Origin: Paracyclopina nana
Taxonomy: Eukaryota > Arthropoda > Copepoda > Cyclopoida > Cyclopettidae
DNA length: 64,000 nucleotides
Assembly: GCA_019096065.1 (NCBI GenBank)
Contig: JAGUCH010000007.1
Coordinates: forward strand, 5,664,501-5,728,500
Reading direction: 5' to 3'
Both the position numbers and the translations under genes were made by a program. The notes beneath the pieces are model-generated. The model was not told the DNA's origin. It saw only the letters and a list, made by a program, of their open reading frames with translations, and did no database searches. Positions 31,738-42,701 of the stretch are shown here, one piece after another. Positions within the stretch are counted from its first letter, which is position 1. Every line of letters begins with the position of its first letter.

Positions 31738-32695
31738 TAATAAGATTCCCCTTGATTCTGATCATAATCCAAAGCCAAGATTTGCTTTGGCTGAGCGTCT
31801 CTGGACCATTTGCTCCCTTGAGCCGGTTGATTCAATCCTTGTTGATTGTCCCTTATCTTTTGTCTGCACTCAGAGGAGATGTGGTTAGGCTTGTTGCAGT
31901 AGTAGCAGACAACGCTGGTGTTCTGTCGAGTTCCTCCACGGCCTGGACCACAGCCTGGATAGAGTGGATTTCTGGTGGGGGAACTTTAGGTTTTACCTTT
32001 TTGTCAACAGCTTCATTGGCCTTCTCTGCACTGATTGCGCTCTGGACCAATTCGTCAAGGTTCTTGGGGTCTCGTGCGATGACCGCTTGTTTGATGTCGT
32101 CCCTCAGTCCTTGGAGAAAAGTGTTCTGGAGTGTCCACTGGTAAACTGCATTTTCATGGATGTTGTTGATGTTTTGGATAAAACGTCCAACTTCTGTGTT
32201 GACCAAGGAGCTGCTGACGATGGGCACTTTTGGCAGGGCGGGCAGGCTAGTTGTTAGGTTTTTGCTACCTGTAACACACCTGTCATAGAATCTTTTTACC
32301 TTCTCATCTGCCTTTTGAGTCAGATCTTGGATGATTGCTGCTCTGTCTGCCAAAGTAACCTCATAATCAAACCAAGCCAAAAATCTTGATTTCATTCCTT
32401 TATTTGAGTTTCCATCGTCATCCCAATTGGTTGCTTCAAAGGGTTGTGGGACTTGCTCTAATAACCCTTGGTACCATACGCCAGCCTGCCCTCGTAGAGC
32501 CATGCCGGCATATTGGGCTGTCAGCTGGGAATCCCAGTTTCCTATTTTCTTACAGATGTCGATGCGTTGAGTCCACCCTCTGGCGCCGAGTTGATCAATT
32601 TCAGGGTCCCCGTTCCAATTAGGGATGTCAATCCCTTTTATGCTCCTTCTCTCAATTGCAGCAGGGGTAGTCATCGGGGGCTCATTCGTGGCCAT
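31725..32695 (-). CDS. gag: Gag of element D
   Basis: The ATG is at 32693-32695. 280 codons stay open in the first frame, with the KGIDIPNWNGDP motif near the start shared with A and H. The CCHC zinc knuckle (31866-31907) is in another frame, next to a Gly/Arg-rich stretch, so there is a one-base shift near 31950: either a mutation or, less likely, an error. Otherwise the protein looks whole. It would form the nucleocapsid. Confidence 0.75.
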
Positions 32696-32800
32696 TTTGG
32701 AACTAGTTATTTAATTTCTGTTTGTGTTTCAAATACTTATGTATATTCCCTCCCAGGGAAAGTGAGGCGTGGAAGTCCGTGTAAAACCGCTGCCACCAAA

Positions 32801-33012
32801 TAGTGGCTCCTGGAACCGCGATACAAAATGGCCTAGTCTCTGTGAATCTCTGAGTATAACTAGTTACTTTATTTGAAGGACCAAGCATATTTATAGACTC
32901 AAACAGGGAAGTGTAATGGTAAAGGTAGCTTAACGGTGGAAGGGTTGCTATGCGGAATCGAAGGTTGCAAGGAAGTAGGAAGATGCAATGTGCAAGTCCA
33001 TTTTGCACATTA
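32801..33012 (-). repeat. 5' LTR of element D
   Basis: 212 bp, TAATG...CACTA on the minus strand, with CAAATAAAG signal. Followed by PBS TGGTGGCAGCGG (32787-32798). Confidence 0.85.
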
Positions 33013-33013
33013 T

Positions 33014-33208
33014 CTTTGACACTCCTGGTCACAAGTCTGCAATCTATAATTACAGCGAAACTTAAGTGGACGTCGCAGAAAGGCGTCCCACAAGCGACTC
33101 CTGGAGTATTTGGCTCGTTCTTCGCTCGGCGCCTTCCCTCGCTCTCCTCGCTTGGAAGTTCCAACCCGCTGCCTGCGCTCATTGGGCCCCACTATATGTC
33201 ACACTTCA
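33014..33208 (-). repeat. Type G LTR fragment
   Basis: Matches about the first third of the C element LTR (minus orientation); cut at 33014 by element D's LTR. It is followed upstream by a 3' UTR like that of element C, and then the envelope tail. Confidence 0.75.
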
Positions 33209-33346
33209 ATCACCCTAACCGATTTTGACCTCGGAGGCCAAGTCCTGTGTGACCTTGGATGACGAGATCACTAACCTAAAAAAGAAAAGAAAGGGTGGCC
33301 ACATGGACGTGGGGAATCCTCTCTGATGAGTAGTTAGTCGGGGTAT

Positions 33347-34030
33347 TTATTCTAGTCTAGACGTTGAGGGATACATGGTCAGTGGGGTTAAATTGTTGGC
33401 TAATTTATCGCAATATCGTTGCTGCGTTTGCAGTGATCGAGTTTCTTCAACGTGGCGTGAGCTCCTTTGTCTTCTTGGTTGTATTGGCCTGGTTTTACAG
33501 CATTGATGTCGTTTTCTCCAGATTATGCAGGCTAGTATCAGTCCAATGACTCCTGAGAGGCATGCCACAGTGGTATAAACTTCCCAACGGGTGAAGATAT
33601 TTAGCCAGGTCTTTTCAGGCAGTTTGTGTATGTATTGCGCAATGTCTGATTCTTTGGCCATCTCTGGCATGCCGATGGTTTGGTTGTTGAGCTCTAGTTG
33701 GCAGTTCGACTTGATTTGATAAGATTCGGGCTCCAGTATGAGTTTCTGCGTATCGTCTTCCGCGCAGGTGCGGTTGATGGCTGTCTCCTTGACTATGTTC
33801 GCAATCCCTGTGTACAAGTCGCAGTCTACGGGGGTGAGCATATTGTCACTTAATTGTTGTAGCTCGCATGCGTCGAACGGGTCATCTATTGCTTTCCCTA
33901 ACAGGCTATGTGCCCATAGCGATTCTTGGGGAGTGGGCTGGTACTCGTTCGGCTCGCACACAATTGTTCCGTCTTCCTCCTCATAGCAGTCTGTGTAATT
34001 GGGCAGCTCATTAGTCACGTATGCCTTTTT
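33347..34030 (-). pseudogene. C-type envelope, C-terminal part
   Basis: 223 codons matching the cysteine-rich half and membrane span of the envelope at 9047-10783, with an extra basic/polar tail of about 45 residues. The N-terminal part is missing; the sequence upstream is an unrelated ORF. The frame itself is unbroken. Confidence 0.75.
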
Positions 34031-34031
34031 C

Positions 34032-34400
34032 TTATACTGTGGCTAAAGTACTAATTGTACGCAGAAACTCCAGGACACTATCAGCAGTGTTAGATGAACT
34101 TTGCATATCAAATCTCTTAGCCCACTTAGACCTGATCTCTTTGAGGGCACTAGTGTTGGCAAATTTCAAATGCCCATTAGGCGGCAAAGGTATATAGTCC
34201 TTATTGTACTTAGGATCATACACACTCTTCGATTGTTCAGAGTACGAAGGAACCGCATAGCTCACCTCAGGACTCTTTAAATGACATTCCACGAAGATTT
34301 TGCGCTGAAATGGGGTGAACTCAGATCTGGTTTGCAAGGCTTGAAACAACTTTTGCATCTCAATGACCTTCTTACCAGGTGAAAGATCCGGATCCACCAT
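34032..34400 (-). CDS. Unknown 122-codon ORF
   Basis: Starts with ATG directly after the TAA of the preceding ORF, so the two look like one transcript unit. Soluble, mixed charge, with aromatic residues in the middle. It ends at the fusion with the envelope fragment and may be truncated there. No family recognised. Confidence 0.45.
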   Translation of the reverse strand: MVDPDLSPGKKVIEMQKLFQALQTRSEFTPFQRKIFVECHLKSPEVSYAVPSYSEQSKSVYDPKYNKDYIPLPPNGHLKFANTSALKEIRSKWAKRFDMQSSSNTADSVLEFLRTISTLATV

Positions 34401-35549
34401 TTACAACACAACTCTCCTAGCAGATTCAACATCAACTATTTCATCAATATTGATGGCCTTAATCCGGTCGTCTTCATTATAGACGGACTCAGCCACTGGT
34501 ACTAATGAATCCTTGGACGCAGTGTCAGCTATTTTCAAAATACGTTCAAGGTTCCGTTCATAAATATCATTAGGCTCAGCCCCAAACATATGCTTAGCAG
34601 TCATTTGGGCAGTAGCTATGATTTTATTAGCAGTGCTCGTATCATGCAACACAGTGTAGTGAGCTCGCACCACCCCCAAGTCATATGGACTCAAGGCCTT
34701 CCCTTTCAGTAATTTCATTACCGTGGTTTCAACCACTTTACCAGGGGGCAAAACCACTGAGTTATTGAGAACAGTTAAATCCTTCAACGTCATTTTAGTA
34801 GAAGTAAGCATGGATTTCTGACCATCGTGAAACCCAACTTTCTTAGGGATAGCAGATATGTCCATGGCCTTGTTCTTATTAGAATCTCCTTGCGAGTACT
34901 CAACAGCAAAAGAGGTTGAGATCTCTAAGTTCTCTTCATCCCCAGCCCTTGAGAAGAAGTCAGGCTGAAACCCAAATAGGGCAGCGACGGCATCTAATCC
35001 CGTGGCCAGGTTAGTGAGTTTCTCTTTATTGATCATCGTGATTAGGGCCGTTATTATTGGCCCCAATTCCTCTGTAGATCTCGTATCATCCCCTTCATCC
35101 GCATCAGCAGCTTTGCTAAGAATGATTGATTTTTTCTCACTGAATGCTTTATTCATATACTCCATACCAAAACAATAGAGGAGCAAGGCACACGTAGCTG
35201 AATTTCGATCAGGGGGGTCTATGGCATTGACATACCTGACGACTACCATAATCTGTCCAACGGGATCATCTCGTGGCATTTGCTCAATGATTTTCTTAAT
35301 ATGCAAATCAAGAGAACGAGGCTCCTCAGTACTCAAAACAATAATGTCAATTGCATTCCATGCTCTTATCACTCCTGTCCTGTCAATATTCATGACATTG
35401 GTGGTCATTGGGTGATTGACCCATGACAAAAAATCCTTCACTGCCTCCCTGCTCTCCCCATAGGGAGTGCAAGGTTTTAGCAGCTTAACCAATTCATTCT
35501 CAGTGACATCTAAGTGCACTAAGAGTGCAGCTTTCAAGTCATGAGCCAT
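34401..35549 (-). CDS. Unknown 382-codon ORF
   Basis: Intact, from ATG at 35549. Mostly helical in look, with hydrophobic helices near residues 95-135, a Thr/Glu/Ala-rich middle, and no signal peptide or membrane span. I recognise no domain. It is preceded by a leader with two imperfect 45-base repeats (35560-35640) and LTR-like DNA, and so holds the position gag would take. A nucleocapsid-type role is possible, but this is inference from position and composition. Confidence 0.5.
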   Translation of the reverse strand: MAHDLKAALLVHLDVTENELVKLLKPCTPYGESREAVKDFLSWVNHPMTTNVMNIDRTGVIRAWNAIDIIVLSTEEPRSLDLHIKKIIEQMPRDDPVGQIMVVVRYVNAIDPPDRNSATCALLLYCFGMEYMNKAFSEKKSIILSKAADADEGDDTRSTEELGPIITALITMINKEKLTNLATGLDAVAALFGFQPDFFSRAGDEENLEISTSFAVEYSQGDSNKNKAMDISAIPKKVGFHDGQKSMLTSTKMTLKDLTVLNNSVVLPPGKVVETTVMKLLKGKALSPYDLGVVRAHYTVLHDTSTANKIIATAQMTAKHMFGAEPNDIYERNLERILKIADTASKDSLVPVAESVYNEDDRIKAINIDEIVDVESARRVVL

Positions 35550-35559
35550 ACTTCCGTTT

Positions 35560-35645
35560 TGTCAAAAAGAAACTCTCTAAGACTCAACTTATCTTTCCGT
35601 TTTGTCTAAGAGATTAATCTCTGAGACTCAACTTGTCCTTTTCAG
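35560..35645. repeat. Two imperfect direct repeats of about 45 bases
   Basis: TTCCGTTTTGTC ... GAGACTCAACTTGTCC appears twice in tandem just upstream of the 382-codon ORF. Confidence 0.65.
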
Positions 35646-35679
35646 TACAACGTCAACACAAGTGTCAACTATTGAACTC

Positions 35680-36470
35680 TCTTAATGCGTGTGAATTAAA
35701 AGCTCAAGGCCTTTAAGGGTCACACTGATCCGGTTACCCGGTTTGAAACTAAAACTGTTCAAAGCACAGTCACGCTTCCTTCTACGCCGGTCAAATGACA
35801 CGGGGATAAAGGTTGCAATTGCGATGATGAGTTTTATTTCAAAAATAAGATGGGACAGACTACTTTTACCAAGGTAGTCTTCACCAAAGACACACACACA
35901 CACAAATATACACACACACACAGAAATAGAAATGAGCACTTGCTCAGAAGAGAGATTACCAAACCTAGGCACCAGATGTCCAACAGAATCCTAAGTGCCC
36001 TCAAGCTGAAAAACAAAGGCTGCATCCACTTTTACCAAATATGGACGCCAATAAGCTGAACAAGCTCAACAAAGTGAATGGAAAGAGAAAGAGTTACACA
36101 GGTATACAGCGCTCGCCCAGGCGTGCATTCTTTGCGCCCCAGAAGAGCCCTGGTCCAGAGCACCATGCACTTTCCAAGGTGGCTTCCACCCCAAGCTCCA
36201 TGCATGCCCTACGCGCTCCAGGTTTTGTTCTTCCATCTGCTTCAGCTTCTAACGGGTTCAACTTTGCAAAATGGCTCCCATTTTGAGCTCCATCTCCGTT
36301 AAAGCCCACAGGGGTAATGGCACGCATGCCACCACCCGGTTACCATTTCCGGCTGCTTGGCTCCCAATATCCAGCTTAAGACAAGCAAGGAGTCCCCACG
36401 GGTCTTCTCCCTTAGGAAATGATAGTACCAGGCCACACAACGTAGTAAGTTTATATGGCTAGGGTCCATG
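35680..36470 (-). repeat. Unassigned LTR-like region
   Basis: On the minus strand it carries a TATA-like GTATACC near 36100 and GAAATAAAAC near 35838, arranged as promoter then polyadenylation signal, upstream of the 382-codon ORF. The borders cannot be set. It includes a CA-rich microsatellite at 35889-35926. No gene. Confidence 0.35.
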
Positions 36471-37190
36471 GAATTGTCTTCACAAACTAGGGCTGTCCAT
36501 CAATAGTCATATTCTCTTTTAGGCACAACCTCTAAATGTGGCAACGATGCGGAATGTACGTGCGTCTGTTTCATTGCATTTACCGCTAGCCCACACGTAG
36601 ACACTCCCATCGGGATGGCCTTCTTGGCTCGTCAGCCTCAGGACTTTTACAGTATTGACACACCCCAGTCGCAACTAAGGTGCAGCCCAACCATTGCAGC
36701 CTCGCCCTCGGCAATTCACAGCCACAAATGGGTAACTTCAGGACGCATCCATCCATTATTTTCCAGGACTTCAAACCACTAGAGAGAGAGTGGCCAATCA
36801 ATCCCTCCGGGGCCTCCAAAATGGTGTGCAATTCGTACTCCCTTCAGGAACCTAGGAAGGTTAAGCATCGGTTCCAAGTCCAGTACTAAGTTGCATCAAC
36901 CGGAGCTGCCAGGCCTCCCTCACCGCAGCGCAGAGGCCGCAGCCTCATGTACACTGCTCCTGGCAAGGAACCTCTCGGCACGCTTATGTACAGTTGAGGT
37001 GACAGGTGAGGATCTTCCGGCTTCAGCTGCTAGCAGAGTTCACACCAGTCAACCTCCAGCTGTGAGGTTGACATGTTGCTTCTCTGAGGTCCCCCGAAGA
37101 ACTCCCCACAAGCTGGCAGTCCTGTCTCCTCCTCCCAAGGCTAGCCCCCACCCGTCCAGGTAGCTTCATATTCTTCTTATATGCGAAGTA
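36471..37190. repeat. Dispersed repeat related to 19610-19770
   Basis: 36840-37010 shares blocks with 19610-19770 in the same orientation. No coding sequence recognised. At about 37318 the F gag fragment begins. Confidence 0.35.
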
Positions 37191-37317
37191 TGATGAAATA
37201 AAATGGAAGGTTGCGAGGCCCTTGTTGATACAGTTGCGTTGAATAGCCATCTTCTTCTTCCTTCTTTTCCTGTCCTTCCATATACAAAGAGCCATGATGA
37301 ACTTGTCGTCCATCACA

Positions 37318-38012
37318 GACAACACTGGTGTTCTGCCGATCTCTGCACTGATTGCGCTCTGGACCAATTTGTCAAGGTTCTTGGGGTCTCTTGCGATGAC
37401 AGCTTGTTTGATGTAGTCCCTCAATCCTTGGAGAAAAGTGTTCTGCAGTGTCCACTGGTAAATTGCATTTTCATGGATGTTGTTGATGTTTTGGATGAAA
37501 CATCCAACTTCTGTGTTGACCAATGAGCTGCTGACGATGGGCACTTTTGGCAGGGCGGGCAGGCCGGTTATTAGGTTTTTGCTACCTGTAACACACCTGT
37601 CATAGAATCTTTTTACCTTCTCATCTGCCTTTTGAGTCAGGTCTTGGATGATTGCTGCTCTGTCCGCCAAAGTAACCTCATAATCAAACCAAGCCAAAAA
37701 TCTTGATTTCATTCCTTTATTTGAGTTTCCATCGTCATCCCAATTGGTTGCTTCAAAGGGTTGTGGGACTTGCTCTAATAACCCTTGGTACCAAACGCCA
37801 GCCTGCCCTCATAGAGCCATGCCGGCATATTGGGCTGTCAGCTGGGAATCCCAGTTTCCTATCTTCTTACAGATGTCAATGCGTTGAGTCCACCCTCTGG
37901 CGCCGAGTTGATCAACTTCAGGGTCACCGTTCCAATTAGGGATGTCAATCCCTTTTATACTCCTTCTCTCAATTGCAGAAGGGGTAGTCGTCGGGGAATC
38001 ATTTGTTGCCAT
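37318..38012 (-). pseudogene. gag: Gag fragment, element F (D family)
   Basis: ATG at 38010-38012. Close to the D gag but with a CGA-to-TGA stop at about 37811, an internal deletion before the zinc knuckle, and an abrupt end near 37318. Confidence 0.8.
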
Positions 38013-38116
38013 TTTGGAACTAGTTATTTAATTTTTTGTTTGTGGTACAAATACTTATGTATATTCCCTCCCAGGGAAAGTGAGGTGTGGAAGTCCAAGT
38101 AAAACCTGCCACCAAA

Positions 38117-38208
38117 TAGTGGTTCCTAAAATTGCGGTACAAAATGGCCTAGTCTCTGTGAATCTCTGAATATAACTAGTTGCTTTATTTGAAGGACCAA
38201 GCATATTT
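38117..38208 (-). repeat. 5' LTR fragment of element F
   Basis: 92 bp matching the D LTR; PBS-like TGGTGGCAGG next to it. It stops at 38208 where RT sequence of element B begins on the other strand. Confidence 0.8.
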
Positions 38209-38877
38209 GTCAAGGGAACTGATCACAAAGACATGCTTGCATGTTTGGAGGAATGCTTTGCGCGGCTTCAGAAAGCAAATCTGAAAATCAACCTCCCCAA
38301 GTGCTCCGTTGGAACTACGGAATGCACTTATCTAGGATTCACCTTAACACCTACAGGTTACCAACCCAATGGGAGGAAATTACAAGCCATAGAAGATGCT
38401 CCTCCGCCAACTACTGTCCCTGAGATAAGGCAATTTCTGGGATTATGCAATTTCTTTTGGTCTTGCATTCAGAGGTTTAGCGAGCACTCACATGCTTTAT
38501 CACAGTTAACCTGCAAGGACTCCAGCTGGCGCTCTGGCCCTTTGCCCCCTCAAGCCTTACAATCTTTTCAGAAATTGAAGGAGCTCTTGTGCAATGAGCC
38601 TGTGTTGGCTTACCCCAAGCCCGAGCTCGACTACCATTTATACGAGGATGCTTCCCAAGGCACTGTAGACAACAGTTTGGATGGTGGACTGGGCGCTGTG
38701 TTATTCCAGCAGCAAAACAATGAGCCTAGGGTAATAAGCTATGCATCAAGGAGTCTGCTAAAGCACGAAAAGAAATACACACCCTACCTACTTGAATTAT
38801 TGGCATGCACCTGGGCCATCGAACACTATGCGGTCTACCTTACTGGAACCAAATTTACATTGTACAGTGACCAGTGA
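38209..38877 (+). pseudogene. RT/RNase H of element B, partial
   Basis: Reads from just after the YLDD motif through the thumb, connection and RNase H (the TLYSD motif near the end). At about 38875 a deletion joins it to the integrase region, with a change of frame. Confidence 0.8.
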
Positions 38878-38884
38878 CAGTGAC

Positions 38885-39910
38885 AAATATCCAGCTGACT
38901 TTTGTTCCAGGAATGTTCCTGAGGCCTTGCGCCAGATCAATGCTTGTGTGTATGGAGTCTCTACAGAAGCCCTAGAGGATTTGGAAGTCATGAAGCAGTT
39001 GCAGAATTCAGACACGGTGCTTTCTGCTCTGATCTCCAAGATCAAGACGGGTTTGATGCCATCTACACCCAAATTGAAGCGAATTGTGAATAGATACGCC
39101 AAACACTGTGAACTCAAGGATGACATCTTGCTGATGACAATTGGGCAACTAGGCCACCGAGTTATTTGCGCACCGGCTATATGCCAGGCTGACATCATTA
39201 GTGCTGCTCATGCTGCCGTTGGCCACAAAGGAGTTTACAAAACGTGCGAACGATTACGAGAACAGTATTTCTGGCCAAAGATGGTGGCCGATGTGGAAGA
39301 ATACATTAGCTAATGCTGGAAATATGACAAAAGCAAGCAAAAATCACAATTTTCAAATACTCCCTTACACCCGCTGTCACAACCTAGAGGGCCGTTTGAA
39401 CGAGTGCACTGCGATCTCTTTGGACCACTACGAACATCAGGTCGACATAAGAAGTTTATCCTAGTCATCACGGATGCTTTCACAAAGTATGCCAAATTCG
39501 TGGCGTTGCAGGACAAGACCCCAGAAATAGTTAGCCGAGGCATTTTCAACAGGTGGATTTCGCGCTATGGATCACCGTGCATTTTAGTGACTGATGGTGG
39601 TAAGGAATTTACAGCAAAGGTCAATGATGAACTGTTCTTGCTACTGCAAATTGATAAGAAGAAAACAAGCCCCAGGCACCCCCAGACTAACACTGCGGCC
39701 GAAGTAATTAATAAGCATATCATTAGCTATTTGCAGAAAACGCTAGATTTGGATTCGACGCTTGACTGGGAAGAAATGTTACCAGCACTGCAGCTGAGCT
39801 ACAATGTGGGTGTTAGTAAGGCAACAAAAATGAGCCCGTTTTTCCTTCTCTTTGGGGTACACCCCAGGACCCTATACATGGATCCAAATGTGGTAGACCA
39901 CACGTATTAG
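38885..39910 (+). pseudogene. Integrase of element B
   Basis: Same HHCC and D-D-35-E motifs as in A, with a stop between the zinc-binding residues (39311-39313) and another at 39908-39910. Confidence 0.82.
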
Positions 39911-39961
39911 GGTGGTAGCTACAAAGACGAAATTGGAAAACGTCTCCAAATTGAGCGACAA

Positions 39962-40750
39962 GTGGCCGCAGAAAACAACATTCACTACAAAGAGTTACAC
40001 ACTGCACAGCCCAATGCCAAGGTAAAACAAGAAGACTTTAGGGAAGGTATGCTAGTGTGGCTACACAGACCTGAATTACGTAAGATTAACCCTAAAATTA
40101 TTTCACCTTGGGAAAGCATGTATGTTATTGTGGGTCTGCAAGATGAGAATGCGCTCATCCAGCACATGAAGAAAAAAAAACAAGATATGTGCACAAAGGC
40201 AGAATGTGAATTTGCAAATCCACAGCTAACATGCCTGGGCCTACACAGCGCTTTGCCCGACAACCCAAAGCCAGATGTTGCAACTCGTGGAGAAGACAAT
40301 GAAACGCACGCCTCAGAGACAAAGTCTGGCTATATAAGGATTGAAGACGACTACATCACCATTCTTAACCCTCTGACACCTCCGCCACAGCCCATCCCAA
40401 TCAAAACTGATAATACTGATCAGCCCTCTACAAGTGACTTCACTCGGTCTGACATTAAAAAGGAACCATCAAGCCCAGAATCCGCTAATGATAGTCAACC
40501 CACAGGGCTGTTTCAGCGGTTACGGCAAGGTATTTCACCGTTATCTGATTTTGGTACAGAGCTAGGCAACCTGGTTGTTCCCCTCGACCCTGAAGCACAA
40601 TGCCAAGCCCGTTCCTATAAAAAGGCTCCTGCTCCCACCGAACAACCCGCTAACACCCGTAGAGCTGCGGCTGCAAAAAATATCGAGGTACAAGATCCAG
40701 TTTTACCTTCCAGACCAGTTGAATACAAGAAGTACATGAAGAAAAAATGA
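39962..40750 (+). CDS. Post-integrase tail of element B pol
   Basis: 262 codons, continuous here (in A a frameshift splits the same region). Integrase C-terminal module, then a proline/acid-rich stretch and a lysine end. The stop TGA overlaps the env ATG (ATGA at 40747-40750). Confidence 0.65.
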   Translation: MAAENNIHYKELHTAQPNAKVKQEDFREGMLVWLHRPELRKINPKIISPWESMYVIVGLQDENALIQHMKKKKQDMCTKAECEFANPQLTCLGLHSALPDNPKPDVATRGEDNETHASETKSGYIRIEDDYITILNPLTPPPQPIPIKTDNTDQPSTSDFTRSDIKKEPSSPESANDSQPTGLFQRLRQGISPLSDFGTELGNLVVPLDPEAQCQARSYKKAPAPTEQPANTRRAAAAKNIEVQDPVLPSRPVEYKKYMKKK

Positions 40751-40837
40751 ACCTGCACCTGTACTTTATCCCTCTGCAGCTTGTAGCAGACTTTGTGGCC
40801 ACTGGGAGGGGATTGGCTGAAACGCAGAAACCCACAA

Positions 40838-41679
40838 GAATGTACTTTTCAGTTGCAAATCCGTAAAAATGCGAAATGCAAAACTGCGATGCACAAAACT
40901 ACGATGTGCACAACTACGAAAAGCAAAACTATGATCCCAAAAACTAAGAATCCTAGAAAATTCAAGAAGATGATAAAATAGTTGATCACTTTGAGCAAGT
41001 ACTTCAAGTGACATTTTCAAAAAAAAGTAGACAAGGCCTTCATCTTCTTGACCTGTATTCATGTATTATCAGTTTTGGTTAAACTAAAATGCAATATGAG
41101 AAAGCCCTGTGAAAGGTGGCACTTTAAGCATTGTTCACCTGCAATATTATGATCAAAATATCGAGCTGATATTTGCAAATATCAGATACTTCCAAAACCA
41201 ATTTTTGATTTTTTCTTCGGATTCAGCCTTTTGGTACCAAAAGCCATCCTATAACAGTATCTAAATTATCAGTTTTTCAGTATTTTGCTCCGATATTTTG
41301 ACAAAATATCAGATATTATAAGCAGGTGAACCATGCCTTAATCAAACAAGCCATCTTCCCGGTTTTGTATCCTTGTTTTTTGGCAACAAAATAGTAAGTC
41401 TCCATTTCATCAGCAGACCCATGATCATAGAACTCGCATAGACAAACACGAAAAGCCAATTTTCTAAATAAATAAGTCAACTCAAAATCGCTTTGTTTTC
41501 CCAAACTCCATCACTACCCCACCAACAAAAATAAAAATTGGATAACAAATGGAATTTATTACAGTGCATTAGAGCTTTGTAATTATAAAGTTAGATTCGC
41601 AGTTTTGCATTTTCGTAGTTTTGCACTTCATAGTTTTGCTTGTCGCATTTTTGCGGATTCGTAGCTGGACAGATATACC
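40838..41679. mobile_element. 842-bp insertion with repeat-built inverted ends
   Basis: Flanked by CCCACAA (40831-40837, 41680-41686). Both ends are made of short units of the type GCAAAACTACGAA and are inverted to each other over about 110 bases, a small foldback-like design. No ORF. It contains a complete MITE at 41128-41337. Confidence 0.7.
41128..41337. mobile_element. MITE, GTTCACCTGC family, nested
   Basis: 210 bp; TAA before and TTAA after; ends GCATTGTTCACCTGC / GCAGGTGAACCATGCC. It sits inside the 842-bp insertion, so it is the younger of the two. Confidence 0.75.
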
Positions 41680-42138
41680 CCCACAACTCAGCTGTTGGTC
41701 AAATCTTCCAATACTGACTGGTCCCACTATGGATTCCAAAGAGCTGGCAAAGCCATGGTCTCGGTCCATTATGGCCATGTCTACATAAATGTCAATCTTC
41801 ATAATCTCAAGGAATACTTTTCCGTAGCTCTGAACCTCCAGCTCCTCATCTCAAGAGCAGCCACTTCTAAAGCAAATGACTCAGTACTCCCAACTCTCAG
41901 GGATCTTGTCACTGAACCCACTCGCCGAATGGAATTGAAGTACAACAATGTTGTTAGCTTTTATACACTTTATGCAGACAACAACCAGGGCCCCAGACAG
42001 AAACGGTTCCTTGGTGTCCTCTTAGCAGGCCTTGCTGGTCTGGGCATTGGATCAACCCTATTAGGGTTACTTGACCAAGGAAAGATGGACTACCTCGCCA
42101 AAAACATCAACAAGCTGGGTTTCCGCCAGGACAAGATA

Positions 42139-42701
42139 TGGCACCAGCACTTTTTCCACTTATTGTGATTTTCTTCTCATAGACAGTGTCATGAAAAGGA
42201 ACATTAACATCGGACATTTTGCCAAACGAAACTATTGGAGCAAACTGACACTCAAGAAACAGAAAATACCCATTTTTTGCACTAAAAATCATGTGATGTT
42301 GGTCACTTACTTTTTCATCAAGCGCACGCACTCAAATCTTGCAAAGGGGATGTCTCACAATTGGCATTTGGCGCGCGGGATTTCTCCACATATACATAAG
42401 ATGTAAGAAGCGAAGTTCAACGAGCTACCGCAGCAGCCTCGCTACTGACTTTATTTACATGCGGAGAAATCCCGCGCGCCAAATGCCGATTTTGAGACAT
42501 CCCCTTTTCCTAACACCTCAGCAAGCTATTTGCCCCCTTAAAATACTGTGTCGCCACCTTGCGGAATTTTGAGTCCCTGATATAGCTCATATGTCTTATT
42601 TGCTATTAGTTGTTGCAGTGCCTTTTATGAATGGTGCCTTTTATTGCAGTGCCAATTTATCTTGGTGCCTTTCCCAAAAAGTGCCTTTTACCAGCAGAGC
42701 C
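42139..42701. mobile_element. 563-bp insertion in env B
   Basis: Flanked by GATA (42135-42138, 42702-42705). Related GGCAC...CTTTTT blocks occur at both ends. A palindromic MITE fills its middle. No ORF. Confidence 0.6.
42346..42504. mobile_element. Palindromic MITE, GGGGATGTCTCA family, copy 2
   Basis: 159 bp; GGGGATGTCTCA to TGAGACATCCCC; arms pair through GGCGCGCGGGATTTCTCC. Same family as 5963-6121. Confidence 0.75.

Larger units (their letters stand above)
27798..33012 (-). mobile_element. LTR element D: gag, protease, no RT, DUF5662-like ORF
   Basis: The 5' LTR is 32801-33012, with PBS TGGTGGCAGCGG next to it; the 3' LTR is 27798-28000, preceded by GGGGAGGGA. On the minus strand: gag, a frameshift site, a protease fused to a very long tail, a 226-codon ORF, then membrane-protein remnants. 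No RT, RNase H or integrase motif exists anywhere between the LTRs. An inverted 230-bp envelope fragment interrupts the end. The 5' LTR abuts a type G LTR fragment and the 3' LTR abuts an unrelated ORF, so no target duplication remains. Confidence 0.8.

Noticed and set aside
35834..36327. Small ORFs rich in Val/Cys or Ala/Pro
   Set aside because: Products of the CA microsatellite and LTR-like DNA.
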